NCBI GenBank assembly: GCA_029931535.1
Contig: JAQPZY010000646.1
Span: 124,001-188,000 of the forward strand
DNA: 64,000 nt
From: Margaritifera margaritifera
Taxonomy: Eukaryota; Mollusca; Bivalvia; Unionida; Margaritiferidae
Direction: 5' to 3'
Positions 24,600 to 38,039 of this stretch are shown here, piece after piece. The first letter of the stretch is position 1. Every line of letters starts with the position of its first letter. Both the position numbers and the translations under genes were made by a program. The notes beneath the pieces are model-generated. The model was not told where the DNA came from, did no database searches, and worked only from the letters and a program-made list of their open reading frames with translations.

Positions 24600-27500
24600 T
24601 TATTTTTTCAAGGGCCCCCTTGCTGTAGTTGCTGGGATCTTGAAAAACGGTATTCCAGCAGGCATACCCTCAACTGTCACATATAGTTTTCTACTTTTTA
24701 TGTCCTCATATGGAACCCTCTCCCTTTTACCATCAGCTTCAACTGAAAAATACAATGTTAGTAGGTAACACATTTGTAAAGCAATCAATTAAAACCCAAA
24801 TGCATGTTTATGTTTGTTCTGCAAATACAGATATTTATCACTTGTGTGGTCCTTAAAGCACTTCCAAACAAAATCTGAATTCAAGAAAGGTTCCATTTGA
24901 CATTGATCAATAACACTAAGATACAGATAGTAATGCTCAACTTTGGGCATGCTTTTTGTGATTAAAATAATATAGTAAATTTTTATATGCTTTTCTACTG
25001 AGTGAAAAGACAAAAACTTGTTGGGCAATTGGCAAATTTAAGTTCAGGATCAGCAATAAATATTCTAAATTAATTACTCCTGAGCTTGTTATCATTACTT
25101 CTAGTATACTGGCCGTGCGACAGCTAACTGTGCAAAAACAATGTCATAAATGCCAACATGTAAACATAATGATTTCAGCATGTGGTCAAGTCATGAACTT
25201 GTAGCTATGTTCATAAAGGTAATTTGAATGATACAGATTTACATAGTATGCAGGGGCATGATACTACTTTTTGGTTTTTAACAATGTACAGACTTGTGTA
25301 AGGAAATATTATTATGAGAATGATCTGATCTTGATAGGAATTTGATTTTTGGTCACGCACAGATGTATGGTTATGAATTATAGTTCTAAGAAATTCCAGG
25401 GAAATTAAAACACACCCTGCTGAGTCTTTTTGAATGATGTGGGTAGAATGCTGACATCAGATATTACATATATCATTATGACCCATATAATTTTAGGAAA
25501 TTGCATCATCTCAAATAAAACAGTTAAAATGGTGCAAGGGCCTGCCCTGCCTTGAACACTGCATTACTGAGAACAAATGTTTATAAAAAAGGTGTTCAGC
25601 ATCTTGAAGATTAAAGAAAAGCAACAAATGTTCAAATAGTGACTTTTGTACAAAAAGAACAAACTTCTGATAGGCTTTTCCCTACAAACATGTTAGAAAA
25701 TTCTGTCTACTTGCAAACTATCCATTTGCAGAAAGGATGGGAAAAATAATCATGTAAAAAAAAATATTATCTGGCAAATAGTTTGAAGGTAGTGAATAAA
25801 AGACACAAAAAACTTATTGCAACACTTTAAAACACTTACAAAACTTTTTATTAAAAATTCTCCGGACCTCAATTTTCAGTTGCTTCCTGTCAAGGTGACC
25901 CTCTTCCTCCTCTCTATGTTATCCTGTAATGACAAAATTGTGTTAAAATTCAAATACTATAAATATTTTGTGCACATAATTATATCATAAACACATAAAA
26001 ACACTATGGAATTTACTAGTAGTTTTTTTCCACATTTGTATAAAAAAGTAATCGCGTCTTGTAAAATTTAAATCAATGTATTTAAGTGAATATCTTATAC
26101 AACCAGAGCTGGGTAATGTCATCAACATTGCCTGTATCATGTTTATCTGCCATAATTATCATAACTTCACTTTTCATGGGACTAAATCTTAAGCATTAAT
26201 GTGCTTTTACATCAATTTAAACAGAGGTAAGAATTGAGAAGAGTATGCTGAAAACAATAGTGCATTTAGTTTTAAATTAAAAACTTTGATCTTTAATTTG
26301 CTTTCATAATAACAAGCAGGACTTGTAAGCATGCTAATATTCAGAAGAACTCATTGTACTTGGTTTTGCATAATTGTGTTAATAGAAAGATATGCACAAA
26401 ACCCAATAAAACATATGTCCCTTCCTGTTTCAGCCTTCAAAGACATTTTACAATAATCTTAATTATCACAACATATCTAACAACAGAACAGCTATCAAGT
26501 TTAAGTCACAGTGTGTATCACAATCTTTTCAGGAAAACTATCAAGATTCATCAATGCAAAAATATATTGTAATCCCAACAGTCTAGCAATCAACCTATTC
26601 ACTTTTTCAGCCAAGGCAGCCTAAATTTTCATACCAAATTTGCCTTCACTTAGCAATCGTCCATCAGATGTTAACAGTGACTTCTATAATATGTTTCCAC
26701 CACATGGATTCTTGTGCACTTTGTATAATGACAAGTGGATATTATGGACAGGATTGTGAGATTAAAAATAACCTGCAATCAGGGATTTCCTTTGACCCAA
26801 GTTTGACATAGCAATCAGCTGACTGGAAGTATGTGTTTTGCACCCCCCCCTCCCCTTGGGTCCCCAGAATGCGGAACATTTTATATGATTCCTTGTGGGC
26901 TTTTTAACATATAATAAAAATATATGACATAAAAGGATTTGTCCCCATACTGACACCTTTTCAGACAACGATCAGTCGCTTGCCCCCAGTTAGTGCACAC
27001 ACACAAGTTGAAACAGGTGTCTAATAAGACCCTAATTGCATTACGTAAATCTTCTTCAGTGTGATGCTTAATTACATGGCTGCATGATGGCAGGTGATTA
27101 TCCAGGACTGCTGGAAGTATTTGCCATTGATTTAATAATTTCCAATGAGCTTTGTTTTAATACAAATATTAACCATGTTGGCATTAGGCCTAAGTGAATT
27201 GAGTATTAGTAATCAACCAGTTGTTATCAATGAAGTTCACTAAGACATTGGAATATATTCCTGATTATTTACATAAGGATCACTTTCAATTATCTTTTGA
27301 GTATCAAAAGGGGTGAGGAGTCAGCTTTCTTCGCAAAGTTTATTCAGAAAACATTGAGCAACACGCTGACCTGATGTGCAACAGAAGTCTTGGATGTGAC
27401 TTCAGAATGAGGCTGTTAAGGTAAATGACAGTCAGAGGTCAAAGAAAAGACAACGGAACGAGAAATTCACTTGGCTAAGAAAGAAAGAGAACGATGTTGG

Positions 27501-30500
27501 AGATATAAATGCTGTTGGTTCCTAGTGTGTAGAGCGCAAACAAATTAACTCCTTTGTTAATAGAAGTACTCATTTGGAGTTTTCTATATTTACTAGACAC
27601 AAGACAAACCCTGATCACTTTATAATGCCTTGTCTTTCCTCCATCAATGATTAAACTTTTATGTTCTATTCAAGCACTGTCATCTTTATTTCTCTTACCT
27701 AACATTTTCATCTCAAAGTCCCGTTTATATTCCTCGAAACAGAGGGCTCCTCTGCTGGACCCAAATACAATGGGCTTTTCCTCCTGCCGCAAATCAACCC
27801 CAAGACCACCAACTTGGAAACCTACTGTCTCCAGTTCATCACACTGAAATTCAAATATTGAATTTATTCTAAAAATTTGCTTCATAGCAAGGAAGGTCAG
27901 AAGCAATGGGAAAAGGAAAATGTGTAGATTAAGTGGTAAATTCAAGGCCCGGATTAGACCCATGTGAAATACTGAAATGCATAAAAGTTTTGGAAGCATA
28001 AAGTTCTTACAGATTTGGTGAGGTAAATAAATTATGTTAGCACATTCACAATAAATTATTTTGATCAAACATATCTATGGAAATGTAATACACATCAATA
28101 ACTTAAAAGAGTCTGGGTCACTTGAATAACATGCTCCATCCAGTCATTAACCTTAATTATACATCCATTTCTAGAACTTGAAATAGCCGTAGGTTGCACC
28201 AAAAAAATAGTTCAAAGCAGTTAGTCTTTAAACTTTCATTGCACTGTTTGCTAATTATGTTCTATGAAAATTGCATTCTGTAAATTAACTACATTTTGCA
28301 AATAGTTCAGAATCATGTTGTGAGAATAATTATTTACATAAGTCTAAAACAACATTCTTATTCTGTCACTATGGACATAACACCTATAAACGGATAAAGT
28401 TCATAAGTGGTAATTCTAACTTTATTAATTATAATAATTCCTATGCACCACAAGATCTCTGCAGGATTCTGAAAATGGGAGTCTTGGGTCACATTTCTCC
28501 AAATACTGAGAGTCCAACTGATTCTGGAAGCAGGGACTCTCCATTATCAAAAGCTCTGCATTCATCAAAATATTTGCTTAAAAGACCATTTTGCTCTCCC
28601 CCCACCACTTTATAATGTGGTTCTGCATAGAATATAACCAGTACTTTATAGCTGTGCTAAAAGTTGACACCAAGTTTTTGCAACCTGTCAATAATACATT
28701 TTTCTCACCTTAAAAGCAATATATTGTGAGAAGCCAATTGTTTCAATTGTAAAAGATTATCTCTCTGAATATTTACCAGGGAGCCAATCTGTGAAATGTA
28801 ATGCTTTATAACAGCAGTCCTGCTGTGACCTTTCAATGGCTCCTTGCGCAGCTCAGCAGCTTTTATCTTGTAACTTTCCCTCTCTTGCTGTTGCAGGGCT
28901 TTCCATTTTTCTGCCACACTCTTAAGATGTGTGGCCTTGTCCATATCCCGTGGTATACATAAAATAAACCAATATAACACTTCATTAAAATTCAAATGAT
29001 TCTCTGTGAGCCAAGACCTTTATTATTTAAACTTTAAATTAAAAAAATCAGAATCTGATAAAAGTTGTCATAATGGTACATGTATATATGTGGTTAAAAA
29101 TAAGAATAATTCCGCCAAAACTGGAATGATTAGCATCTCTGTAATCATACTACAAGAACAGCTCACTGCATCTACATAATTTTACTACATCACAATAGTA
29201 ATAAATTATTTTGTTATTTCATATATTCTATTCTTATTTCAGACTTTATAAGAGGAAAAATTACCATTATTATACAATCACAGAAGATGGTGTACTGAGA
29301 CAAGTGTTGACAAACCTCGAGGATTGGTACTACAAAAGTATGAATAGCCATTGGGACCTTGGCCTGCTCTGATCTTTCTCTTCCCTTTTGGATTAATACT
29401 TCCCTTAAGTTTCCTTCTATTGTTTCCAATCCACATCTGACATAGTAAGTATATTTGTATTAAAACACAATGTAAACTTTATTTCTATGATAAATACTCC
29501 AAGGCATTGCAAATTTCTGCAGCATTTGCAGCAATTAAAATACCGAATTTAAACGTATTTTGGACTAAGAAAATGCAGGTATAGTGTTAATTAAAAATAC
29601 TGTATTATAAATTTATTGTAAACCATAGCTTATGCTGTTTTTATCACCTATATGTCTATGATGAATTATTGCAGTGGTTTACTACTGGAAGAATGCACCA
29701 GAAGAGCTATATTTGCTCAATCTACTGAGTAGGGAAAGCAAAAAAAAAAAAGGGGGGGGGGGATAAGAAAAAGCATTTATTACAGAGCAGGAATTTTATT
29801 AGCATAAAAGAGTTGATGGGTTTGACAATCAGAGCCAAGAAATCTGCTGAATTATGTCAATATGCAGGAAACTGATCTTGGGTGAAGTCTCATCAATATC
29901 AAGCTGCATACCAAGAATAATTGGAAAGTTAATATACAGAAGAAATGATAGTGAATATGTCAAGAATAGCTACAACTCCTCTAAATGATGACATGGAACA
30001 TTATCAACAAAACTCTGTTAAGACCTCAGCAATATCAAGGTGCATACACAACAGCACTCAGAAAACAATACGTAATGGAGTTGAAAGGGAGTTACTGTGT
30101 GAAAAAAAGAGGATGGGTTTGTAAACCAGTGGTTATAACCCCATAAAACTATGAAATAGAAGACTATCAATCAAACTCAGCCATGGTACCATCAAGCTCA
30201 TGATGCATACCCTTTTTTCAAAAAGAACTTACATTTTAAGGATTTTACATCTTCCCATAAAACACCACCAGACCTGGTGTATGGGAGTATTATCTTAAAT
30301 TGTTTCATATCCTATCTGAACATGCATTTGCTTCCTTAAACACACACACAGAGTCTGAACATGCATTTGCTTCCTTAAACACACACACAGAGATAGAAAT
30401 GCAAAATATACACAAAAATGTTTATTTTCTTCAAAAATGTGATTTTTTTTCCCCTTTTCTGTCCCCCCCCCCCACAACAACAACTGAAAGCGAAAAACAG

Positions 30501-33500
30501 CTTTAAGATGGAAAAAAATAAATCCCATATCAAAAGCTGACAATGGGTCAACTTTTCTCAATCATTAATTCCATTATTCACACTGGTTACAGTTCCAGCC
30601 TTTTACATGATAAAAATAAATTCTTCTAATAGGTGGAAATAAATTGAAGGCACATCATCATAAAATATATTTTGCAAACAAACTTAATTAATTCATAAGT
30701 TTATCACAATGGTTATTTCCAATAAAAACATCTTTCTGTGAAATTGTAAAATCTGGGTAATAAGTTTGAATCCATTCCATATATAGTTATAAAAAATATT
30801 GAATAAATGGAAAACCACAAAATAAATTCAGTGTATATTCTAGGGGTGAAATCTGTGTAAACAAAATGTGATGCTTACCATTTAGCTTTTCTACCTTACT
30901 TCTTATCATGTACTTTCCATTACCTGAAGAAGCAAAGATTTTTTTGTCAGAGACAACTGGAAAACAATTTACACCAACAGAAAGCTTAGTTTCCTTTTTC
31001 CCATTCAAACTATTCATTTAAATTAACATCAAAATAGTGAAGAAAATTATTAGTTTTTGTTCTTTCGTTTCATCAAGACATAAGCAAGATCCTTGTGGAA
31101 CAAAATGATGTTGAATAAGTACACCCTCTTTTCTCCATCTTGTGTATTATTTATATGAACTAAATTCAACATATATTGAGAAAAGTATTCCTGAACAGTT
31201 AATGGTTATTTTTTCCATTGCAATAAAGCATAAATAACATCACACAAAATCACTTTCAATTTCATTTTCCCTAATTTTGATAACTGTGTACCTACACTTT
31301 CTCAAATACTTGTTCAAAAACCAATATTTGCCATATGCCATATCCACTGACTATACAATGATTGATCAAATACATTTTTATATAGCACATAAATGAGTAT
31401 AACTGATTCATATTTAATATTATTCAATGATATTATTTCATATCATATCCAACGTTTAAAGACTAAATGACAAAAACCCCTAAATCTTTCCAGAAGAATT
31501 CATAGAATTCAATGTAAATCAATCGGAACTGAATTTGGTCAAAATGTCATAATAATTAAGGGATTATTGTGAGGAAATTACATTGGGTGAGTTTTACAAA
31601 AAAGGGACTATAATGCCTATAAAGAACAAGTGAAATGCTGACAATTGAACTCAGTCAAGGTTCCATTAGCATCAAGATGCATACCAAATTGAATGAAATG
31701 CAATAATAAAGGGAATTATTGTGCAAAAAATTAAAGTTGAACAAATGAATGAAAGCACATAAAAAGACAAAGTTCTTATTTAAAACAAAAGTCTATTGAC
31801 AAGACTGACTCTCTACTGGCCAAAAAGAACTGCCAGGAATTCAAGATAAGACAATTTCTTCTTTCAGCTGCTGAGTGCTTAAACCATCTACAATAGTTTT
31901 GTGCAATAACCCAATTTTCAAAACAGCCTTTGTGGGAGTCACATTTGATGTACGATCAGCACCATATTCATTTAGGACAAACAATACATCTTTAGAAGTC
32001 TTTTAGTGAAAATCCCATTCAAATAAGACCATCCATTCAGAAGGAGTAGCAATAACAAGGTTTTAAAGATAGCAGCCTTTGGAACCATATTTAATGTCAG
32101 ATATGCACCATTCTCATTCAGACCCAATGAAACATCATAAGAAGTCCTTTCGTGAAACCCAATGTCAATATGACCATCCAACTGGGAAGAGTAACGATAA
32201 CAAGATTTTCAATAAGGCCCCTGTGACGGAAATTTTTAGGCACCATTTTCATTTGGGACCAAGTAAACATCATAAGAAGTCTTCCAGTGAAAACCAAATG
32301 TTGGATTGACTTTCCATTCTTCTGGAGCAGTGGAAACAAGATTTTCAAGATGGTTGCTGTGGTGGCCATATTGGATGTCAAATCAGTACCATTTTCATAT
32401 AGGACCAACTAGACATCATAAAAAGTCTTTCAGTGAAAATCAAATGTTGATATGACCATCCATTAAGGAGAAGTAGCAATAGGAAGATTTTCAAGACTGC
32501 CACTGCTGTGGCCATACTGATCAAGCATCACAATCATAATCATGTTTTAAAACAATACAGAAATCAGGGATAGACAAGTGTTGATTGCAAACTGAAATTA
32601 AGTGAAATTCAAAATTTGGGTGCAGCACCTGTTACTAAACTAGAAGCTTGCCAAGGCCACACAATTCATGTCTGAATGCAGAAATAAACAAAATTAAGAA
32701 CCATAATACCAAGTAAACTCACAATCTTTAAATTCTTTTGTTTAAAGATATTTTGCTTCAACACTCATGAAAATACAATGTTTTTCTAGTTCACTTGTGA
32801 AATATTTCCTTATATCTACTCAAAAAATGTAGTTTTCCTCTATGTACATACCTCAATCCTTTTACTGCTCATATTTAAGGCTGCAGCCACCTCATCAATC
32901 TTCTTCCTACAGCTGGGCCCAACAGTTGTCATGCCTTCAGCATATGCTTGACAAAGGAACTGTTTCTCCTCCTCTGTGAAATCCTCTCTTTTCTTCTGAA
33001 ATTTAAGTTTGCATCTAGAAATATACAATTTTTTAATAGGCAAGGCTAAAAAAGGTTGGGCTACATATTTCTCCTCAGTTTATGACATGATAGGGATCTT
33101 CTACCGAGTTTATTGCAATTACTGAATATGGGGTCATCATAACACTTAAATTTTCATAAATTGCAACCAGGTTACAACAAGAGTTTATCAAAGGGACTGA
33201 TGCTCTACTGGGCGATGAGAATTTCCAAGAATTCAAGATAAGAACATTTCTCCATTGTAACTGTTGAGTGCTGAAACCACCTCTGATATTCTTCAGCAAT
33301 AACAAGATTTTCAAATTAGCTGCTGTGGTACACTTATTGGACGTCAGTTTGGGACCATTTTCATTTAGGACAAAGTGGACATCATTAAAAGTCTTTTGGT
33401 GAAAACCCCATGTCATAATGATCATCCATTAAAGGGAATAGTGACAACATGATTTTTTAGACAGTCATCATTACAACCATATTGGATGTATGACTGGCAC

Positions 33501-35604
33501 CATTTTCATTTAGGACCAGCTAGCTATCACAAGAAGTCTATTGGTGAAAACCCCATGTTGATATATCCGTCCATATGGAAAGTAGAGATAACAATATTTT
33601 CCAGATATGACTTTCCATTCAGGAGAAGCAATAACAAGATTTTAAAGATGGCAGCTGTGGTGACTATACTGGATGTCAGATCTGCATCATTTTCATTAAA
33701 GACAAACTGGACAGCATGACTTTCTGTTCAAGTAGAATTGTGATAAGGTTTTTCAGATGGCACCTATGGTGGCCATATTGGATGTCAAATTGGCATCATT
33801 TTTATATAGGACCAGCTAGACATCATAAGAAGTCTTTTGTTGAAAACTAATTCTGATACAACCATCCATTCAGAAGGAGTAGTGATAACAAGATTTTCAA
33901 GTAGGCTGCCTTGGTGGCCATATTGGATGTCAGATTGGCACCATTTTTGTTTAGTAACACCTAAACATCATAAGAAGTCTTTTAGTTAAAACACCATGTT
34001 GATATGACTATCCATTCTTCTGTAGTAGCAATAACAAGATTTTCATGATGGCTGCCATACTGGACATCAGATTGGCGCCATTTTCATTTAGGACCAACTA
34101 GACATCATAAGAAGTCTTTTAGTGAAAATCCCATGTTGATATGACCATTCATTCAGAAGGATTAGTGATAGCAAGATTTTCAAGATGGCCACTGTGGTGG
34201 CCATATTGGATGTTTGAGCAGCACCATTTTTAATTAGGACCACAGTGTTTCCCCTATGAGTGCCAGACTGAGAGTAAAAAATCCTCTTTGTGTCAGAACT
34301 GAGGGTCAGACTGATTAAAAAGCAAACCTTGTCGGAACTGGGGGGGTCAAATGAAACATCTGTGGGTCTCTGATGCACAAATGAGGGTAAAGGGAAACAC
34401 TGGACCAACTGGACCATGGGATGAATGTGTATGTAAATTTTAAAGGCAACAACAGACCATCCCATAAGCTCTTCTGGTCTATGACCAGTGGAGCTAAAAA
34501 TCATGAAAATTCAAAATATACATATATTTAAAATATACAGAAGCAAATAATTTCCATATCTAAAGAAATTATTGTCTTGGAAAAAAAGGCATCTGTTTCC
34601 ATGATGTCTCTAATTGACATAAAATAACATTGTAGTGGTGGTCCCCTCCGATATTGTCACTCTGGAGAGGTCAATCCCATGAGGCCCCTTATTCTGTACC
34701 AGCGTTTAGCAATTTCACCATTTTGCCCCCTTACCTGCTGCCTACCACTCTTATAAGGCAATATTTTCATTGCAGATGGGGTAAGCTCAAGAAATGGAGA
34801 AGAGGGGGGAGAACACTTATTAGGGCCAATAAGATCTGGAGTAATGTAGTTCTCACTAAATCAAATTAATACTCTACTGGACAAGGTTTCTTACTTCTAT
34901 ACTTGCACTGTGCAACTAAATACTGATGATTAAAACTTTATATTGTGACACTGCAAAGCAATATATAATGGTAAATTTGTTGTTGATCACATAACCAACC
35001 GTGTAACAGGCAGAAGTCGATGCATGTTAAGTGCGTCAAAACAAGTGACGTAATATACAAGCTTCATGGCAATGGGGTCGTCTGATTGTAAGCATGCCAA
35101 GAAGTGTAGGGGGGGGGGGATATATCGTTGACATTTGATAGCTGCTTTACTAAAATAATTGTTTTAAGTGAAATCAAAGGTATCACTATGAATGGAATAT
35201 ATTTCTGAAACAGCAAAAGTGCTTCAGTGCGTCAACAGGGGCTCATATTGTTGCTGACAACTTATCTATCAGTCATACATGTACTATATAATACTACTAG
35301 TATTTATATAGTACATGTATGACTGAAAGGTAAATTGTAAGCAACAATACGTGCCCCTGTGAGTGCGTCAAACCTTCTAACACAGTAGAATTACCGCCAT
35401 GCTTGAAACTGGAGGTAAATAAGGATGGTGAAAATGTCAGTTTCAGCAATAACGAAATAAAATGGGTCAGTTATATTTCTCCAAAGAGTGATTAAAATCG
35501 TGGCTTTTGTATTAAAAATGCATATCAGTATGTATAAATATATTATAACTAATACATATCGTCCAACGGTCAGTAGTCGTTCACCTACTTCTATCGTGCG
35601 CCAT
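24600..35604 (-). CDS. Seven-exon host gene, homeodomain-like plus HMG-box-like
   Basis: Minus-strand model: exons 35585-35604 (ATG in AACATGGCG), 32852-33014, 29316-29436, 28777-29003, 27699-27843, 25840-25911 and 24600-24742 (TAA). All borders are AG/GT and all phases agree, giving 891 nt (296 residues). Exons 2-3 encode FTEEEKQFLCQAYAEG, then a helix ending MWIGNNRRK, like homeodomain helix 3. Exons 3-4 carry GYSYFC, then VAEKWKALQQQERESYK, like an HMG box. The last exons read LKIEVRRIFNKK, then ADGKRERVPYEDI. This suggests a nuclear DNA-binding protein. The start of exon 4 encodes an oddly hydrophobic stretch, so its acceptor may be wrong; the exon 6 acceptor is also a weak choice. Introns 1 and 2 carry arrays of a diverged repeat. 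Function unknown. Confidence 0.6.
29751..29762. repeat. A/G homopolymer junction
   Basis: An A11-12 run followed by G10-11 in intron 2 of the seven-exon gene. Such junctions recur in the window (4280-4302, 30465, 37045, 39342) and are likely sites of assembly length error. Confidence 0.7.
30336..30392. repeat. Tandem duplication, 39-bp unit
   Basis: TCTGAACATGCATTTGCTTC plus CTTAAACACACACACAGAG occurs as adjacent copies across roughly 30315-30392. Intronic, no coding meaning. Confidence 0.85.
31930..32530. repeat. Tandem array of about 140-bp diverged units (array 1)
   Basis: Repeated blocks share, in order: CACCATTTTCATTTAGGACC, ACATCATAAGAAGTCTTT, GTGAAAACC, TTGATATGACCATCCATTC, GGAGTAGCAATAACAAGATT, and CAAGATGGC-GCTGTGGTGGC followed by CATATTGGATGTCAGAT. 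About four units are visible in intron 2 of the seven-exon gene. Open frames through the array are by-products of the repeat. Confidence 0.8.
33290..34235. repeat. Tandem array of about 140-bp diverged units (array 2)
   Basis: The same unit as at 31930-32530, about six copies, on the other side of exon 2 (32852-33014). The exon lies in unrelated sequence between two halves of one array family. Both arrays have the same orientation. Confidence 0.8.
35235..35370. mobile_element. Foldback MITE (family F), copy 1
   Basis: A long near-palindrome: CAGTCATACATGTACTATAT on the left, TATAGTACATGTATGACTG on the right, extended outward by CAGGGGC/GCCCCTG and ATTGTTGC/GCAACAAT arms. Related palindromes occur at 54465-54595 and, degraded, at 36870-36975 and 60885-60960. 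It lies just 5' of exon 1 of the seven-exon gene, so it may be in its promoter region. Confidence 0.75.
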
Positions 35605-36719
35605 GTTTCTCGCGATCTAACGCGCTTGTTGCGAGATAATAACGTCATCAGCTGTGTCACCAGCGTTCTTTAGGAGCGACAGAATTTAATTATATAGTAA
35701 AATCAAACAAAATGTGATTCAAAAAGGTAATTTCATGTAATTTAAAAAAATCATAATGAAAATCTATGTTTTCACTAATACCTTTTTTGTGTCAGACATT
35801 TTGGCCTTGAATTTTCTATTATATGCTAAAGATACGGCCGCCGATCACATGAAGACTTTCTTTACATATTTTGAACAGGAAAACCAACTTTGGGAATTAA
35901 TACAGCTAGATAGCCAATGCAAATATTTGGTTTTAATCATGTGGAGTTCTTATACAACGTAAGAAAAATTTACACTTGAAATGTATATTCAATACGGACT
36001 TTTTCGTTTCAGTATTATTTCATAATAAACATATATTTTACATCAAAAGACATTGACTCTATTATAATAAAATGTGTATCCATTCACCAGTGTCTATTTT
36101 TAAATTTCTCTCTCCCTCTTTCTCTCTGTATGTCTGTCTGTCTCTTTCTCAGTCTATTGAGTCATGTGTGTATATGGTAAAGAACAAGCAAGCAGTAATG
36201 TAAGTGCACAAACTGCATATAGAATTAACGGGAAAAAATTATTCATTTTAAAAATCTAATTATTTTTAATTTAAAAAACACGGAGACGCTATAAACTAAT
36301 AATATCCATACCTTGGTCTAACTGGCAAGGTCCGGTCATATGCCACATGACTTTTTAGTGAGTGTCACGAACCATGGACGTCCCTTCCGGAAATAAGTAA
36401 ACATACACACGCGCGGAAAAACGGTAATTATAAACTAATGTACATGAATGCCAAAATTTGTTCACGCTGATTAAATGAAGCAGATATAGTTGAACACTTT
36501 TTATTGTTTATTTGAATAGATTATCATAATATTATAACGAACGCGTTAAAATTCACGTTAAGTGAACGAAAGGTGGTTACTCGAGGCTACCGTAATATGC
36601 TCACTCTCCTCCATTTTTACTACAGATTAAGATCAAGCCTTCAGATGCTGGCACATAAAGTAAAGCCTCGTTCAACGCGAGTTTAACGAGACGTGATTTG
36701 ATTGGTTCGCGGCTACTCG

Positions 36720-36843
36720 CGGCTGCTGTGCCCGCTTATCACTGCTAGTAGTAGACATTGTCAGACCGTACGGGCTAACGGGCGACCGATGTCTCTGAGT
36801 AGCAGACTGACAATGACTGACAATATCTAGTAGTAGTAGCTGA
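36720..36843 (-). repeat. Inverted copy of the 4629-4752 repeat
   Basis: Its reverse complement matches 4629-4752 almost throughout. Here no viral gene adjoins it, which argues that it is an independent dispersed repeat. Confidence 0.75.
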
Positions 36844-36869
36844 AAAAATCTATCCAATGGACCCCAGTT

Positions 36870-36975
36870 ACACGTATCGTTGCTTACAATTTACCTATAA
36901 ATAATTGTACATTATAAAAATATCAGAAATACAATATGTAATAGTACATGTATTATTTATGGGTAAAGTGTAGGC
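36870..36975. mobile_element. Foldback MITE (family F), degraded copy
   Basis: CGTATCGTTGCTTACAATTT on the left and a diverged inverse (GGGTAAAGTGTAGGCAATG) on the right, around an AT-rich centre with TAGTACATGTATTATTTAT. The corresponding site in the inverted flank copy (55605-55615) reads CGTATCGTTGAGCAGCAG without the palindrome, so the two copies differ by presence or absence of this centre. Confidence 0.55.
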
Positions 36976-37245
36976 AATGAGCAGCAGAGTGGGTGAACAG
37001 ACTAGATTACTGGAGGCCGAGTCAGTCATCGCCGCGCTAATCACCCCCCCCCAAAAAAAAAGACCAGCAAACAGATAGCCTCCAATTTAAAAAATTAAAA
37101 AATAATATTTAAAAAAAACGGACAGCCGCTGCTTTTAAAGGCAACACAAAAAAAGGCATCTTCGAAAAAGATCTTCATCACTTGGGTAGACTCCCTTGAA
37201 ACATAAGGGACAACCACCCCACCCCCTCGCAAGCCCGGGTCTCTA
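36976..37245 (+). repeat. Repeat flanking the Polinton (left), inverse of 55385-55612
   Basis: GAGCAGCAG-GTGGGTGAACAG, ATTACTG, a GCAACAC-CAAAAAA block, GGCAT-TTCGAAAA and GGGTAGACTCC occur here in order, and in reverse complement order at 55385-55612. The two copies lie outside the element's target duplications, so they are either an older repeat family or arms of a larger structure into which the Polinton inserted. Confidence 0.65.
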
Positions 37246-37439
37246 GAGAGGCTTTAGTGTGTTTTTAAAAAGTACATAACCTCACGGCTATGAACAGAGT
37301 AAGAGGAAGAGCAATGCATGGCGGAGACGTGCGGAAACCCTTTGGTTGTCCCTTTTTGTTTCTTGGTCTTGGTTTGGCGGAAAAACAAAGGCTAGGCATC
37401 CTCCCAAAAAGTGAGTATCTTAAGAAGAGCGCATAAAGC

Positions 37440-37445
37440 ATCGTT
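37440..37445. repeat. Target-site duplication, left (ATCGTT)
   Basis: The same six bases occur immediately outside the other end at 54248-54253. Six-base duplications are diagnostic of Polinton/Maverick integration by a retroviral-type integrase. Confidence 0.93.
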
Positions 37446-37457
37446 AGTAGTAATAGG

Positions 37458-37672
37458 TGGGTAAATAGGTTCTGGGGATGGCACTACGGGTACTCTATGG
37501 GAATTTAACGTTGTGGGGGCACTCTGGGTACTCTACGGGAAATTAACATGGTGGGGCCTCTCTGGGTACTCTATGGGAATTTAACATGGCGGGGGCAGTC
37601 TGGGTACCAACGGGAAATTAACATTGGGGCCTCTACGGGTACCAACGTGAATTTATCATAGTGGGGTCGCAC
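37458..37672. repeat. Terminal tandem repeat of about 40 bp
   Basis: About five diverged units of the form GGGTACTCTAYGGGAATTTA followed by AC-TGGGGGC in the outermost 220 bases, mirrored at the other end. Reiterated outer TIR sequence could bind terminal or integrase proteins; that role is inference. Confidence 0.8.
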
Positions 37673-37787
37673 CGTATGTAGTGACGAAGACAACGTCTTC
37701 TACCATCAAAACTGGGGTGGGGTGGGGTGGGGGTGGGGGGTGGGGTGTTTTGATAGTAGAAGACGTTGTCTTCGTCACTACATACGG
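37673..37787. repeat. Long hairpin with G-rich loop (left TIR)
   Basis: Arms of about 41 bases at 37673-37712 and 37747-37787 pair with a single mismatch (CCATC against GATAG). The 34-base loop is (TGGGG)n and could form a G-quadruplex. The right-TIR counterpart at 53916-54021 has the same plus-strand orientation although the TIRs are inverted. Confidence 0.9.
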
Positions 37788-38039
37788 GGGTGTGGGAATA
37801 GAATTAATCTTTCTTGAAAAAAGGGTGGTCCTAATACGTCATCTACTATCCAAACACCCCACACTACACTATCCAACACGCCGTGTGTAGTGACCTTCTG
37901 CCTAGTGGCTATATCTATATAGCCTAGAGTTATATATAAAGCATTACCTATACCTCAGATCATGTTGGAGGTGTCAGTAAATTTGCATATATTGTACCTA
38001 TGTTATAAATAGCTTTGATCAAGGGAACTAACTTATAAT

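Noticed and set aside
31972..34504. Several 70-140-codon minus-strand frames with similar peptides
   Set aside because: They derive from the tandem repeat unit; the similarity among them reflects the array, not a gene family.
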